From Bacillota bacterium (GTDB taxonomy: Bacteria; Bacillota; Sulfobacillia; JAJZYS01; JAJYTV01): a DNA stretch of 64,000 nt. Positions within the stretch are counted from its first letter, which is position 1; every line of letters starts with the position of its first letter. Under the pieces are notes generated by a model. That model was not told the origin of the DNA, ran no database searches, and worked only from the letters and a program-made list of their open reading frames with translations. The stretch lies in the NCBI GenBank assembly GCA_021793645.1, contig JAJYSJ010000001.1, forward strand, positions 62,001 through 126,000, read 5' to 3'. Below are positions 40,076 through 48,139 of this stretch, in pieces. The position numbers and the translations under genes are program-made.

Positions 40076-41215
40076 CTAGATGCCGTGATGGTACATGTAG
40101 AGGATGTTGCGCACGTAGTTCTGTGTCTGCGGATATGGCGGGATGCCGTGGTAATACTCCACGGCGCCGGGGCCGGCGTTGTACCCGGCGAGCGCCCACG
40201 CGACGTTGCCGTTGAACAGCTTGAGCAGGTAGGCGAGGTAGGCGATCCCGCCGCGCACATTCTGCTGCGGATTGAGTGGATCGGTCACGCCGAGATCCGC
40301 AGCGGTCTGCGGCATGAGCTGCATGAGGCCCACAGCGCCGGCGGAACTGACCGCCTTCGAGTTGCCTCCGCTCTCTTGGCGGATGACCGCCATGATGAGA
40401 TAGGGGTCTACGCCGTAGACCGCCGAGAGCGACCGTACGATGGAGAAGAGCTGGGAAGCTGTCAGCTTGCCGCTGGCAAGTTCCGCTTCCAACTGCTTGA
40501 TTGCATTCCAAAGCGTTTGCCCCTGAGACTTCAGATTCGACTCCACTGCTGCGACGGAGGCCTGCTCCTGGTGCAGTTGGGAGAGGACGGAAGCGCGCTG
40601 CGTGGCGACCTGTGCCAGATGGGCCTTCTGGCTCAGCAGCGTGGCCTCCTGGTGGTGCAGGACCGTGCGGTTGTGCGACAGCGTCGCGAGATCGTGGCTG
40701 ATCGCGGCCGCTTCCTGCTGCAACTGATTCACGACGCCGCGCTGATAGCTGGCGACTTGCGCCATCGTGCCGATCTGGGTGACGAATTCTGAGAAGCTGT
40801 GCACCGAGAGCAGTACGCTGAGGTAGCCCAGCGGGCCTGCCTGCTCGGCGAACAGAAGAACGCCGCGCAGTCCGCGCTGCTCCTTCTGCATCGACCTGCG
40901 CGTCCGATCGAGGTGCGCCGTCGTGCGGCCCATCGTGGCCTCGGTATTCTTCACCTCGATCTGCGTCGCGGTGATCTTCTGCTGGGTCTGGCCCAGTTGC
41001 GCATTTACCGCCTGGAGTTGCGCGTTGAGTATCGTCGCCTGCTGCTGCAGGCTTGTGGCCCGCGCCTCGTCGGCCAGCAGGTTCACGTGAACGTTGTGCA
41101 GTTCATCTTCGAGCGCAGCGAGAGATGGTGCGGCATCAGCGGGCACCGCCCCGGATGTCAGGACCAGAATGCCAAAAATACCGGCGGCGATCCACCGCCT
41201 CCAGCAACCTGTCAT
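40076..41215 (-). CDS. Secreted coiled-coil lytic transglycosylase
   Basis: A roughly 379-residue exported cell-wall enzyme. The signal peptide ends near PADAAPSLA; residues about 30-250 form a long coiled coil of the FtsX-activated hydrolase type (QQQATILNAQLQAVNAQLGQTQQK ...). The C-terminal SLT domain holds the catalytic glutamate in MAVIRQESGGNSKAVS, plus GLMQLMPQTA, NVRGGIAYLAYLL and WALAGYNAGPGAVEYY. It cuts the glycan strand of peptidoglycan. The start is uncertain: ATG 41215 is close to a short GGAG, and GTG 41233 is possible. Confidence 0.88.
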   Translation of the reverse strand: MTGCWRRWIAAGIFGILVLTSGAVPADAAPSLAALEDELHNVHVNLLADEARATSLQQQATILNAQLQAVNAQLGQTQQKITATQIEVKNTEATMGRTTAHLDRTRRSMQKEQRGLRGVLLFAEQAGPLGYLSVLLSVHSFSEFVTQIGTMAQVASYQRGVVNQLQQEAAAISHDLATLSHNRTVLHHQEATLLSQKAHLAQVATQRASVLSQLHQEQASVAAVESNLKSQGQTLWNAIKQLEAELASGKLTASQLFSIVRSLSAVYGVDPYLIMAVIRQESGGNSKAVSSAGAVGLMQLMPQTAADLGVTDPLNPQQNVRGGIAYLAYLLKLFNGNVAWALAGYNAGPGAVEYYHGIPPYPQTQNYVRNILYMYHHGI

Positions 41216-41302
41216 GCTCCATCGGGTTCGCACTTCTGTGCTGTATTCCTGCTGGCATGCGGTGGACTTAATGAATTTCAGCGTTCATATCCGAGGATCA
41301 CG

Positions 41303-42475
41303 TCATGCATTAGTGCTGTTGTCCGCAAATAGGGGGCACATATGGCGGAGTTTAGCGAGGGTGGCGCGGTTCCGCCCGGAGATCTCGCGCTGGCGATCCA
41401 GGGGGGGCACTGTGCCGCGCGGGTCCACCATCCATCCGGGCAGAGGCGGGTTCGCGTCTGCATGGCGCGCACGGAACTCCACAGGGAGCGGAGTGCTTTC
41501 GGGAATGGGCGTACCGCGCATCTCGGCCCAAAGAATCGCCCAGGCCCGCGGTACGACCCGCAAAAGCTCGTACCCGCCGCCGCCGACCGCGAGCCATCGC
41601 CCCTTGCAGTGGCGATGTGCCAGCGTGTGCAGCCGGGCCGCCGCTTCCCAATAGAAGCGGGTTGAAGCACGCAGATCGGTCAGTGGGTCGAGTGCATGCC
41701 CGTCCACGCCGAACTCCGTGATCAGGATGTCGGCTCGGAAGCTCTTGAGCGCCGGGTCGAGCACGGCATCGAGCAGCTCGAGCCACGAAGCGTCGTCGGT
41801 GAACGGCTCAAGCGGCAGGTTCAGCGACGTACCGTAGCCTGGCCCCGCACCCAGATCCTCGACCCAGCCGGTGCCGGGGAAGAGGTAGCGGCCGCTCTCG
41901 TGAAACGAGACGGTGAGCACGTCGGGATCCCGGTAGAAGGCTTCCTGAACGCCATCTCCGTGGTGGGCGTCAATGTCGATGTAGGCGACCCGCAAGCCAG
42001 CGTCCCGCAGCTTTGCGATCGTGATGGACACATCGTTGTAGATGCAGAATCCCGCGGCCTGGCTGCGCATCGCGTGGTGGAAGCCGCCGCCGATGTTGAG
42101 AGCATGCAAGGCCTGGCCGGAGAGAATCTGCTCTGCGGCGACGAGGGTGCCTCCGACGGATAGTGCGGCAGCCTCGTGCATCCCCGCGAAGACCGGATCG
42201 TCTTCCGTCCCCAGGCCGTAGAAGGCTGCAGCCGGGGTGGCCCGCCCCAGGCGGCCGAGCTCTTGCACGACATCGACGTATGCGGGGCTGTGTGCCAGGA
42301 GGATCTCGTCCAGCGCAGCGGGGCGTGGTGCGACGCGTTCTTCCGGATGCAGCAGACCAAGTTCGCCGAGCACATCCACCGTCCATCCCAGCCGTACCGG
42401 ATTGAACGGGTGGTCGGGCGTGAACCGATAGGCCTGGTACGCATCGCTGTAGACGAACACAGCCCGTCCACTCAT
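41303..42475 (-). CDS. acuC: Histone-deacetylase-family protein AcuC-like
   Basis: A zinc-dependent class I/II deacetylase of about 390 residues, like AcuC, which removes acetyl groups from lysines of acetyl-CoA synthetase in Bacillus. Active-site motifs are GGGFHHAM (catalytic histidine pair), YIDIDAHHGDGVQEAFY (zinc Asp/His), FGVDGHALDPLTDL and VGGGGYELL. ATG 42475 follows GGGGAGG; the ORF-track start lies 84 bases upstream without support. The facing gene encodes a GNAT/CoA-ligase acetyltransferase, suggesting an acetylation-deacetylation pair that sets acetate use. Confidence 0.88.
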   Translation of the reverse strand: MSGRAVFVYSDAYQAYRFTPDHPFNPVRLGWTVDVLGELGLLHPEERVAPRPAALDEILLAHSPAYVDVVQELGRLGRATPAAAFYGLGTEDDPVFAGMHEAAALSVGGTLVAAEQILSGQALHALNIGGGFHHAMRSQAAGFCIYNDVSITIAKLRDAGLRVAYIDIDAHHGDGVQEAFYRDPDVLTVSFHESGRYLFPGTGWVEDLGAGPGYGTSLNLPLEPFTDDASWLELLDAVLDPALKSFRADILITEFGVDGHALDPLTDLRASTRFYWEAAARLHTLAHRHCKGRWLAVGGGGYELLRVVPRAWAILWAEMRGTPIPESTPLPVEFRARHADANPPLPGWMVDPRGTVPPLDRQREISGRNRATLAKLRHMCPLFADNSTNA

Positions 42476-42689
42476 CGCTGCACCGCCTCCCCGCCGGATC
42501 CTGCGTACGCCCCGATGATAGCGCGTGGCAAGGGCGGGCGGTAGGAACCATCGGCGCAATGTGGCGGATGAAGAGGTTCAAGCTGCGCCGTACGGCGCTC
42601 TTGGTGCGCTGCAGGGGGCTCTGGCGCGGCGCTGCGCGTCAAGGCACAATGGGGAGGAGTCCAGACCATGGCAGGGGAGGCGCGCGCGG

Positions 42690-45050
42690 ATGCGGGTCAT
42701 TCTGCGGGACGGTCGCGTTGCGGATCTGCGGGAGGCGGTTGGCAGCGAAGAAGAGCGCGCCATGCTGAAGGAGTTCTTCGGCCATGCGTCGCCGACAGCG
42801 ATCTACTTCAGATTCTTCCACGCACTGCGCGAGGTCGACGACCGCAAGATTGCAGAGATGCTGAAGAGCGCTCGTCCGGACATCTACGCGCTCCTCTGCG
42901 TATCTGGCGACGAACTGCTCGGCATCAGCCACTACATCCGCACTGACGAATCGACCGCGGAGGTCGACTTCTTCGTCGACGAACGCTTTCACGGATATGG
43001 CATCGGCACCCTGCTGTTGGAGCAGATGGCGGATGTGGCGTGGCGCAGCGGGCTGCGCGTCTTCGAGGCCTACGCCCTGCAGGACAACCAGAAGATGATC
43101 AATCTTCTGCAGCACAGCGGGTACAGCGTGAAGCAACATTTCACGCCAGGAGACTACGGCACACTGCGCATGGTGCTGCCGCTCGGGGAGACGGAGCGCA
43201 GCCGCGCGCTGCGCGAGGCGCGGGAGCAGATGGCGACGGCCGCCTCGCTGCAGCCCTTCCTGCATCCGAAGACGATTGCCGTCGTCGGCGCTTCGCGTGA
43301 TCCCAGCCGCCTTGGCCACTTGCTCTTCCGGCACGTGCTCGAGAGCGGGTTTACCGGAACGGCTTACCCGGTCAACCCGAGCGCCCATTCGGTCGGCGGA
43401 GTGCGCGCCTACCCGAGCCTTGCGGAGGTCCCCGAAGCGATCGACCTTGCGCTCTTGGTCGTGCCTGCGGTCCAGGTCCAGAGCGTCGTGGACGAGTGCA
43501 TCGCGGCGAAGGTGGGTGGCGTTGCGATCCTCTCCGCGGGTGTGGCCGCCGGCGAGGAGGAGCGGCGTGAACAGGATATTGCGGCGCGCTTGCGCGCGGC
43601 GGGCGTTCGCCTCCTGGGGCCCAACTGCTTCGGCCTGCTTACGACAGACCCAAAGAGTCCTCTGAACGCCAGCTTCGCACCGGCTCTCCCGCGTCCGGGC
43701 CGACTTGCGATCGCCAGCCAGTCCGGTGCGCTCGGGGTAGCCATCCTCGACTACGCCAGCCGCATCGATGTCGGGGTTTCAAGCTTCGTCAGCATGGGCG
43801 ACAAGACGGACGTGTCCGGCAACGACCTCCTGCAGTACTGGGAGGACGACCCGAGCACCGACCTGATCGCACTTTACCTAGAGTCGTTCGGCAACCCGGC
43901 AAAGTTTTCGCGCATCGCACGGCGCATCTCGCCACGCAAGCCGATCCTCGTGGTGAAGAGTGCTCGCACGCGCGGCGGTGCCGCCATCTCGGAGTACCCG
44001 GGCATGGAGGACCCGCGCGACAGCACCTACGAGGGTCTTTTTCAGCAGACGGGCATCATCCGGGCCGATACGATCGAGGAGCTATTCGACGTGGCAGCGC
44101 TGCTCGTTGCCGGCCCCTTGCCCAAAGGCAGCCGGGTTGCAGTTCTGACAAACTCCGCGGGCGGAGCGGTCATCACTGTGGACGAGCTGCCGAGGCGGGG
44201 GCTCGAGATCGTGCGTCCGCCGGTAGACCTCGGCTTCGAGGCGCTGCCTGCAGGCTACCGTCATGCACTGCCGGAGGTGCTGCGCGATCCCTCTGTCGAT
44301 GCGGTGATCGTGCTGTTCGTGCCGGTCGGACTCTCCCATGGCGACGAGGTGGCGCAGAGCATCGCCGATGCCGTGCGGGAAGTGGCTGAAGTGGACAACA
44401 TCCGAAAGCCGATTGTCGCGAACTTCCTCCTCACGCCGCAAGGCGGCCCTGCGGTCGGGTGGATCGACGCAGGGGAGCAGCGCATTCCCGTGTACCCCTT
44501 CCCAGAGCGCGCGGTGCGCGCCCTTGGCAAGACGGTGCGCTACGCAGAACACCACCGCCAGCCGAGGGGCCGCATTCCAGATCTGCCGGGAGCGGACCCG
44601 CTGCAGGCAAGGGAGATCATCCGCGCAGCCCTGCAAGAGCAACCGTCGGACCTCGCACCCGAGCGGGCCGCGGAGGTGCTCGCGGCGATGGGGATGGCAG
44701 CTGCGTCAGCACCAGGTCCGGATGAAGCGAGGCTCAGGGTCGGCATCGCGCAGGATCCGCTGTTCGGACCCGTTCTACAGGTCAAGCCGCTGACGCCTTG
44801 GCCCAGCGAACCCCATGAGCGGGTGGTGCCACTTACCGACCGCGACGCCGAAGCCCTCGCGCACATCTGTCTGCGCCCGTTCGGGGAGCCTGTGGCCGCA
44901 GCGCAGCTCGCGCTGGGAGATGCGCTCTTGCGCCTTTCGCGCCTGGTCGAGGAAGCGCCGGAGGTGCAGGAGGTTTCGGCCCTTTTGCGGGCCTCGCCAC
45001 AGGGAGTGTCCTCCCAGGACTGGACGCTGCGGGTGGCACAGATCGAATAG
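42690..45050 (+). CDS. GNAT-NDP-CoA-ligase fusion, Pat-type protein acetyltransferase
   Basis: A 786-residue fusion. Residues 1-165 are a GNAT acetyltransferase (VDFFVDERFHGYGIGTLLLEQMA is the acetyl-CoA loop). From about 185 a CoA-binding and succinyl-CoA-ligase-like region follows (TIAVVGASRDPSRLG, LLGPNCFGL, ASQSGALG). The catalytic histidine expected in SHTGALAG is absent: the matching stretch reads SEYPGMEDPRD. The C-terminal ATP-grasp domain appears to lack its nucleotide-binding first half. So the ligase part is probably a regulatory or structural domain, as in PatZ-like enzymes that acetylate acetyl-CoA synthetase, here with GNAT first. ATG 42690 follows GGGGAGG. It faces acuC. Confidence 0.83.
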   Translation: MRVILRDGRVADLREAVGSEEERAMLKEFFGHASPTAIYFRFFHALREVDDRKIAEMLKSARPDIYALLCVSGDELLGISHYIRTDESTAEVDFFVDERFHGYGIGTLLLEQMADVAWRSGLRVFEAYALQDNQKMINLLQHSGYSVKQHFTPGDYGTLRMVLPLGETERSRALREAREQMATAASLQPFLHPKTIAVVGASRDPSRLGHLLFRHVLESGFTGTAYPVNPSAHSVGGVRAYPSLAEVPEAIDLALLVVPAVQVQSVVDECIAAKVGGVAILSAGVAAGEEERREQDIAARLRAAGVRLLGPNCFGLLTTDPKSPLNASFAPALPRPGRLAIASQSGALGVAILDYASRIDVGVSSFVSMGDKTDVSGNDLLQYWEDDPSTDLIALYLESFGNPAKFSRIARRISPRKPILVVKSARTRGGAAISEYPGMEDPRDSTYEGLFQQTGIIRADTIEELFDVAALLVAGPLPKGSRVAVLTNSAGGAVITVDELPRRGLEIVRPPVDLGFEALPAGYRHALPEVLRDPSVDAVIVLFVPVGLSHGDEVAQSIADAVREVAEVDNIRKPIVANFLLTPQGGPAVGWIDAGEQRIPVYPFPERAVRALGKTVRYAEHHRQPRGRIPDLPGADPLQAREIIRAALQEQPSDLAPERAAEVLAAMGMAAASAPGPDEARLRVGIAQDPLFGPVLQVKPLTPWPSEPHERVVPLTDRDAEALAHICLRPFGEPVAAAQLALGDALLRLSRLVEEAPEVQEVSALLRASPQGVSSQDWTLRVAQIE

Positions 45051-45115
45051 GGGGCAGCAGATCGGCAGGGTTCCAGATGGTCCCATGCGAATGCGGTCTG
45101 CGGGGGGGCTTTTAC

Positions 45116-45736
45116 ATGCCGCTGAAGATTGAGACCTTCTCGGACTACGTCTGACCGTTTTGCTACATCGGCGAGGGGCTCGTCGACAAGCTGAACGAAG
45201 AGCCGGACATCCAGCTGGACGTCACCTGGGCGCCGTTCGAGCTGCATGCCGAAACGCCCGAGGCCGGTCTGCCGCTCGCGCAGTACTTTGATGTGCCAGA
45301 GGAACGCGTTGCCTCGATGCAGCAAGGCCTGCAGGAGCGCGCGGAGTCGCTCGGCCTACGCTTCCAGGCGCCAAAGGTACTCTCGAACACCCGCAAGGCG
45401 CACATCATGTCCGAGTATGCGCGGGACGAGGGCAAGCTGGATGCGCTCCGCCGCGCAACGTTCCGCGCGAACTTTGCCGAGGGGCGCAATCTTGCCGACG
45501 ATGGTGTCCTCCGGGACCTTGCGGCGGAGGCGGGATTGGATCCGGACACAGCCCTCGCGGCGATCTCGGATCCACGCTATGTGCAGCGCGTCGACGCCGC
45601 GGCGCAGCGCTCGCGCGCCCTCGGCATCACCGGGGTGCCAGCCTTCATCATCGAGGACAAATACAAGATCGTCGGGGCGCACCCATTGGATGTGCTGCGC
45701 GACGCCTTCCGGCGCATTGCCGATGAGCAGCGCTGA
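45116..45736 (+). CDS. DsbA/FrnE-family oxidoreductase with in-frame UGA at the active-site cysteine (possible selenoprotein)
   Basis: Reading through one TGA, the product is a 206-residue DsbA-family (FrnE-like) thiol oxidoreductase: MPLKIETFSDYV-TGA-PFCYIGEGLVDKL, WAPFELHAETP, KAHIMSEYARDEGKLDALRR and the cis-proline region LGITGVPAFIIEDKYKIVGA. The TGA at 45152-45154 sits exactly where the first cysteine of the CPFC redox motif belongs, giving UPFC if read as selenocysteine. The rest of the frame is clean for nearly 200 codons, and a hairpin follows at the SECIS distance. The alternative is a recent TGC-to-TGA nonsense mutation or sequence error. No start close after the TGA could rescue the motif. 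The ORF track shows only the part after 45293. The end overlaps the hydrolase start. Confidence 0.75.
45168..45186 (+). promoter_or_regulatory. SECIS-like hairpin downstream of UGA
   Basis: TCGGCGAG GGG CTCGTCGA folds into an 8-bp stem (one G-U pair) with a GGG loop. The loop begins 21 bases after the UGA and starts with G, both features of bacterial SECIS elements that recruit SelB. The hairpin lies inside the coding sequence and could also arise by chance from GC-rich codons. Confidence 0.4.
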
Positions 45737-46382
45737 GCGGGGGGGGGGCCTGGGAGCGGGGGAGCCCTGGTCCTTGTCGCTGGCGGATGGGGGACTCCTC
45801 ACGGGCACTCGCTTCGGTGGAGGTCATCGGATCGTCGTGATGCTCCACGGCATGCGCTACGACCAGTCCAGTTGGCATCCGTTCGCTGCGGAGCTGGCGA
45901 CGACGGGTCTTGCGCCGCTGACGCTGGACTTTCGAGGCTACGGCACGTCCAGCGCACGCAAACAGCCGGGCAGCGACGCTGGCGATGTGGCTTCTGTGGT
46001 TGCCCGACTGCGCGCGGACGGCGCGAGCGAGGTGTCCCTGCTCGGAGGCAGCATGGGCGGCGGTGCGGCGCTCGAGGCCGCGGCGCTGTTTGGCGCCAAG
46101 GTCGACCGGATTGCCGTGCTGTCGCCTGCGGTCGAGCCCACAAGACTGGCCGGCAAGCTGCCGACCGTGCCCATGCTGATCCTGGCGAGCGAAGCGGAGC
46201 CGATGGCCGACGAGGCCATCGCACTCCAGCGCATGTCGCCGCACCTAGCCCAGATCCACCTGTATCCCGGAGATGCGCACGCCCAAAGGCTCCTCGTGGG
46301 CCCGCATCAGGCCGACGTCAGGGCGCGCCTCGTCCGCTTCTTCTCAGACGGCATGCGCGAGCAGCCCGACATCGGCCGGTAA
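45723..46382 (+). CDS. Alpha/beta hydrolase
   Basis: A 219-residue alpha/beta-fold hydrolase without signal peptide. The oxyanion region is VVMLHGMRYDQSSW, the nucleophile elbow is LLGGSMGGGAAL (GxSxG), a probable acid lies in ASEAEPMADEA and the histidine in GDAHAQRLL. The substrate is unknown; such short forms are esterases or dienelactone-hydrolase relatives. ATG 45723 overlaps the end of the DsbA-family gene, so the two are probably co-translated. The long ORF-track start at 45246 is an out-of-frame extension over that gene. Confidence 0.82.
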   Translation: MSSAERGGGLGAGEPWSLSLADGGLLTGTRFGGGHRIVVMLHGMRYDQSSWHPFAAELATTGLAPLTLDFRGYGTSSARKQPGSDAGDVASVVARLRADGASEVSLLGGSMGGGAALEAAALFGAKVDRIAVLSPAVEPTRLAGKLPTVPMLILASEAEPMADEAIALQRMSPHLAQIHLYPGDAHAQRLLVGPHQADVRARLVRFFSDGMREQPDIGR

Positions 46383-46460
46383 GCCTTCGGCAGGGTTCGT
46401 CCTGGGCGGATCGAAATCCCTAGTGCCGGAGGTGTATTTCTCCGCGACAGGAGGTGCCCC

Positions 46461-46826
46461 TTGTCTAGCAGCACTGAACCAAAGTCCGGTGCGCGCATGC
46501 TTCTGATGCTGGCCCGCACGGGCTTTCTCGTTTCCTTCTTGCTTGGCCTCGGCGGACTGTTCGGTTTCTACCTGTACGGCGGTGCCGTGCTTTGGATCCA
46601 TATCGTGTTCGGCCTGCTGTTCCTAGTGCCGGCATGGATGTTGCCTGGGACCGCACGAAGGGCCGGGTTCGTGCGTGCTGGCGCAGCGCTCGGAACCCTC
46701 GGCGCCATCCTGGCAGCCGTCGGCGCGCTGTGGGCCCCGGGTCTGCCGGTTGCGCTGCATATCGTCTGCATGATTGCAGCGATCGCGCTGATCGAGATGG
46801 GGAGCGGTCGGGCCCAACGGGCCTGA
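46461..46826 (+). CDS. Small four-helix membrane protein
   Basis: A 121-residue membrane protein with four hydrophobic segments (FLVSFLLGLGGLFGFYLYGG, VLWIHIVFGLLFLVPAWML, AALGTLGAILAAVGALW, VALHIVCMIAAIALIEMG). The pattern resembles small cytochrome-b561/DUF-type membrane proteins, with histidines in WIHIVFG and ALHIVCM that might bind haem; that is speculation. TTG 46461 has AGGAGG six bases upstream. The family is not recognised. Confidence 0.65.
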   Translation: MSSSTEPKSGARMLLMLARTGFLVSFLLGLGGLFGFYLYGGAVLWIHIVFGLLFLVPAWMLPGTARRAGFVRAGAALGTLGAILAAVGALWAPGLPVALHIVCMIAAIALIEMGSGRAQRA

Positions 46827-47119
46827 TCCGTCCCCTTTAGAAGGTCCGATAATAGATATTATGTTGCATCGAGGTTGGGGGATATACCTCTTGACGCCTC
46901 GCACTCTGACATCCGTTCAATCGAATTGTGCTGTAGACAACCGCCCGCACGAGGCGGTCGTTGGCGCGCATCCGGCACTCAGGCCGCCTTCCAAATGGAC
47001 GTATCGTGTTAGTGCAAAAACCTGCGCTAGCCAGATCCGGTGTTTTCGGAAGGAAAACTGCATGTTCACACGAATCCTCTCGGCTAATCACGCGGCGCCG
47101 GTCGTTGAGGAGGCTTCGC
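46827..47119 (+). other. Intergenic leader before peptide transporter
   Basis: This 290-base stretch holds no credible gene. It is less GC-rich at its start (AATAGATATTATGTTG) and contains TTGACG near 46891 and a small hairpin, ACCGCC cgcacga GGCGGT, near 46940-46958. A promoter for the transporter genes is likely somewhere here, but no -35/-10 pair is convincing. Confidence 0.4.
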
Positions 47120-48040
47120 ATGGCCCTGCGCGTTCGGGAGATAACGTTGGCTGACGCGTCGGCTGAGCGGAACAGGACACCGCTGCAACTGTTCATGCGA
47201 CGTTTCCTGCGCAACCGTCTGGCTGTGCTGGGAGTCGTGCTGGTTCTTTTTATGGTGGCCGTTGCACTCTTTGCGAGACAACTGGCGCCCATGAACCCGC
47301 ACATTAGTTTCCCTGACGGAACGACCGCGCAGGGGCTGCCGCTTCCCCCAACATGGAACTGGCATCATTTCTTCCTTGGTACGGACTCTTCGGGCCGCGA
47401 CGAGATGAGCCAGCTCCTCTACGGGACGCAGGTTTCGATGGAGGTCGGCTTCATGGCGACCCTGATCACGCTCGTAATCGGCGTGTTCATCGGCATGATC
47501 TCGGGTTTCCTCGGCGGGTTCTGGGACAACGTGCTGATGCGGTTCACGGACATCGTATTGGCGTTCCCGCAACTCCTGTTCATCATCCTCCTGCGCTCCG
47601 TGATCCCGAACCCGACAGTGGCAACCGTTTACATCGTGATCGGAGTGCTCGGCTGGGCTGGCGTCGCGCGCATCGCACGAGGGCAGACGCTAGCCGCTCG
47701 GAAGATGGAGTACGTCGATGCGGCGCGCTCACTCGGCTCACGCAACCTCCGCATCGTGTTCATGCACATCTTTCCGAATATCATGAGCCCGGTCATCGTC
47801 TATGCCACATTGCTCGTCGCGAACAACATCATCTTCGAGTCGGCGCTCTCCTTCCTGGGCATCGGCGTTCCCGATCCCACGGTGTCGTGGGGCAAGATGA
47901 TCAACCTCGGACTCAGTTGGTACCAAACCGATCCCTGGCTCATCGTCTGGCCCGGTGTGGCTATCGCCATCGCCACCCTGGGCTTCAACCTCCTCGGGGA
48001 TGGCCTCAACGATGCGTTCAATCCGCGGGCGGGCGAATAA
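47120..48040 (+). CDS. Peptide/nickel ABC transporter permease (DppC-like)
   Basis: A 306-residue inner-membrane permease with six helices. The OppC/DppC N-terminus (FMRRFLRNRLAVLGVVLVLFMV), the LGTDSSGRDEMSQLLYGTQVSM stretch and the EAA loop (YVDAARSLGSRNLRIVFMHIFPN) are typical. ATG 47120 follows GAGGAGG; the ORF-track start at 46961 adds a spurious leader. It is the first gene of a dppC - binding protein - dppB unit. The ATPase subunits are not in the window. Confidence 0.92.
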   Translation: MALRVREITLADASAERNRTPLQLFMRRFLRNRLAVLGVVLVLFMVAVALFARQLAPMNPHISFPDGTTAQGLPLPPTWNWHHFFLGTDSSGRDEMSQLLYGTQVSMEVGFMATLITLVIGVFIGMISGFLGGFWDNVLMRFTDIVLAFPQLLFIILLRSVIPNPTVATVYIVIGVLGWAGVARIARGQTLAARKMEYVDAARSLGSRNLRIVFMHIFPNIMSPVIVYATLLVANNIIFESALSFLGIGVPDPTVSWGKMINLGLSWYQTDPWLIVWPGVAIAIATLGFNLLGDGLNDAFNPRAGE

Positions 48041-48139
48041 CCGCTGCAGCAGGAACGGACGCCGACAGGGGGTGATCGTGCAGAGGTGCCTTTAGGGAAC
48101 CGCAGCGATGCATAGCACTCATGTTTAGGAGGGTTGTGA

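Noticed and set aside
45293-45736. ORF-track start for the DsbA-family gene
   Set aside because: It begins only because the UGA at 45152 closes the frame; it would lack the redox motif, and the homologous protein clearly starts at 45116.
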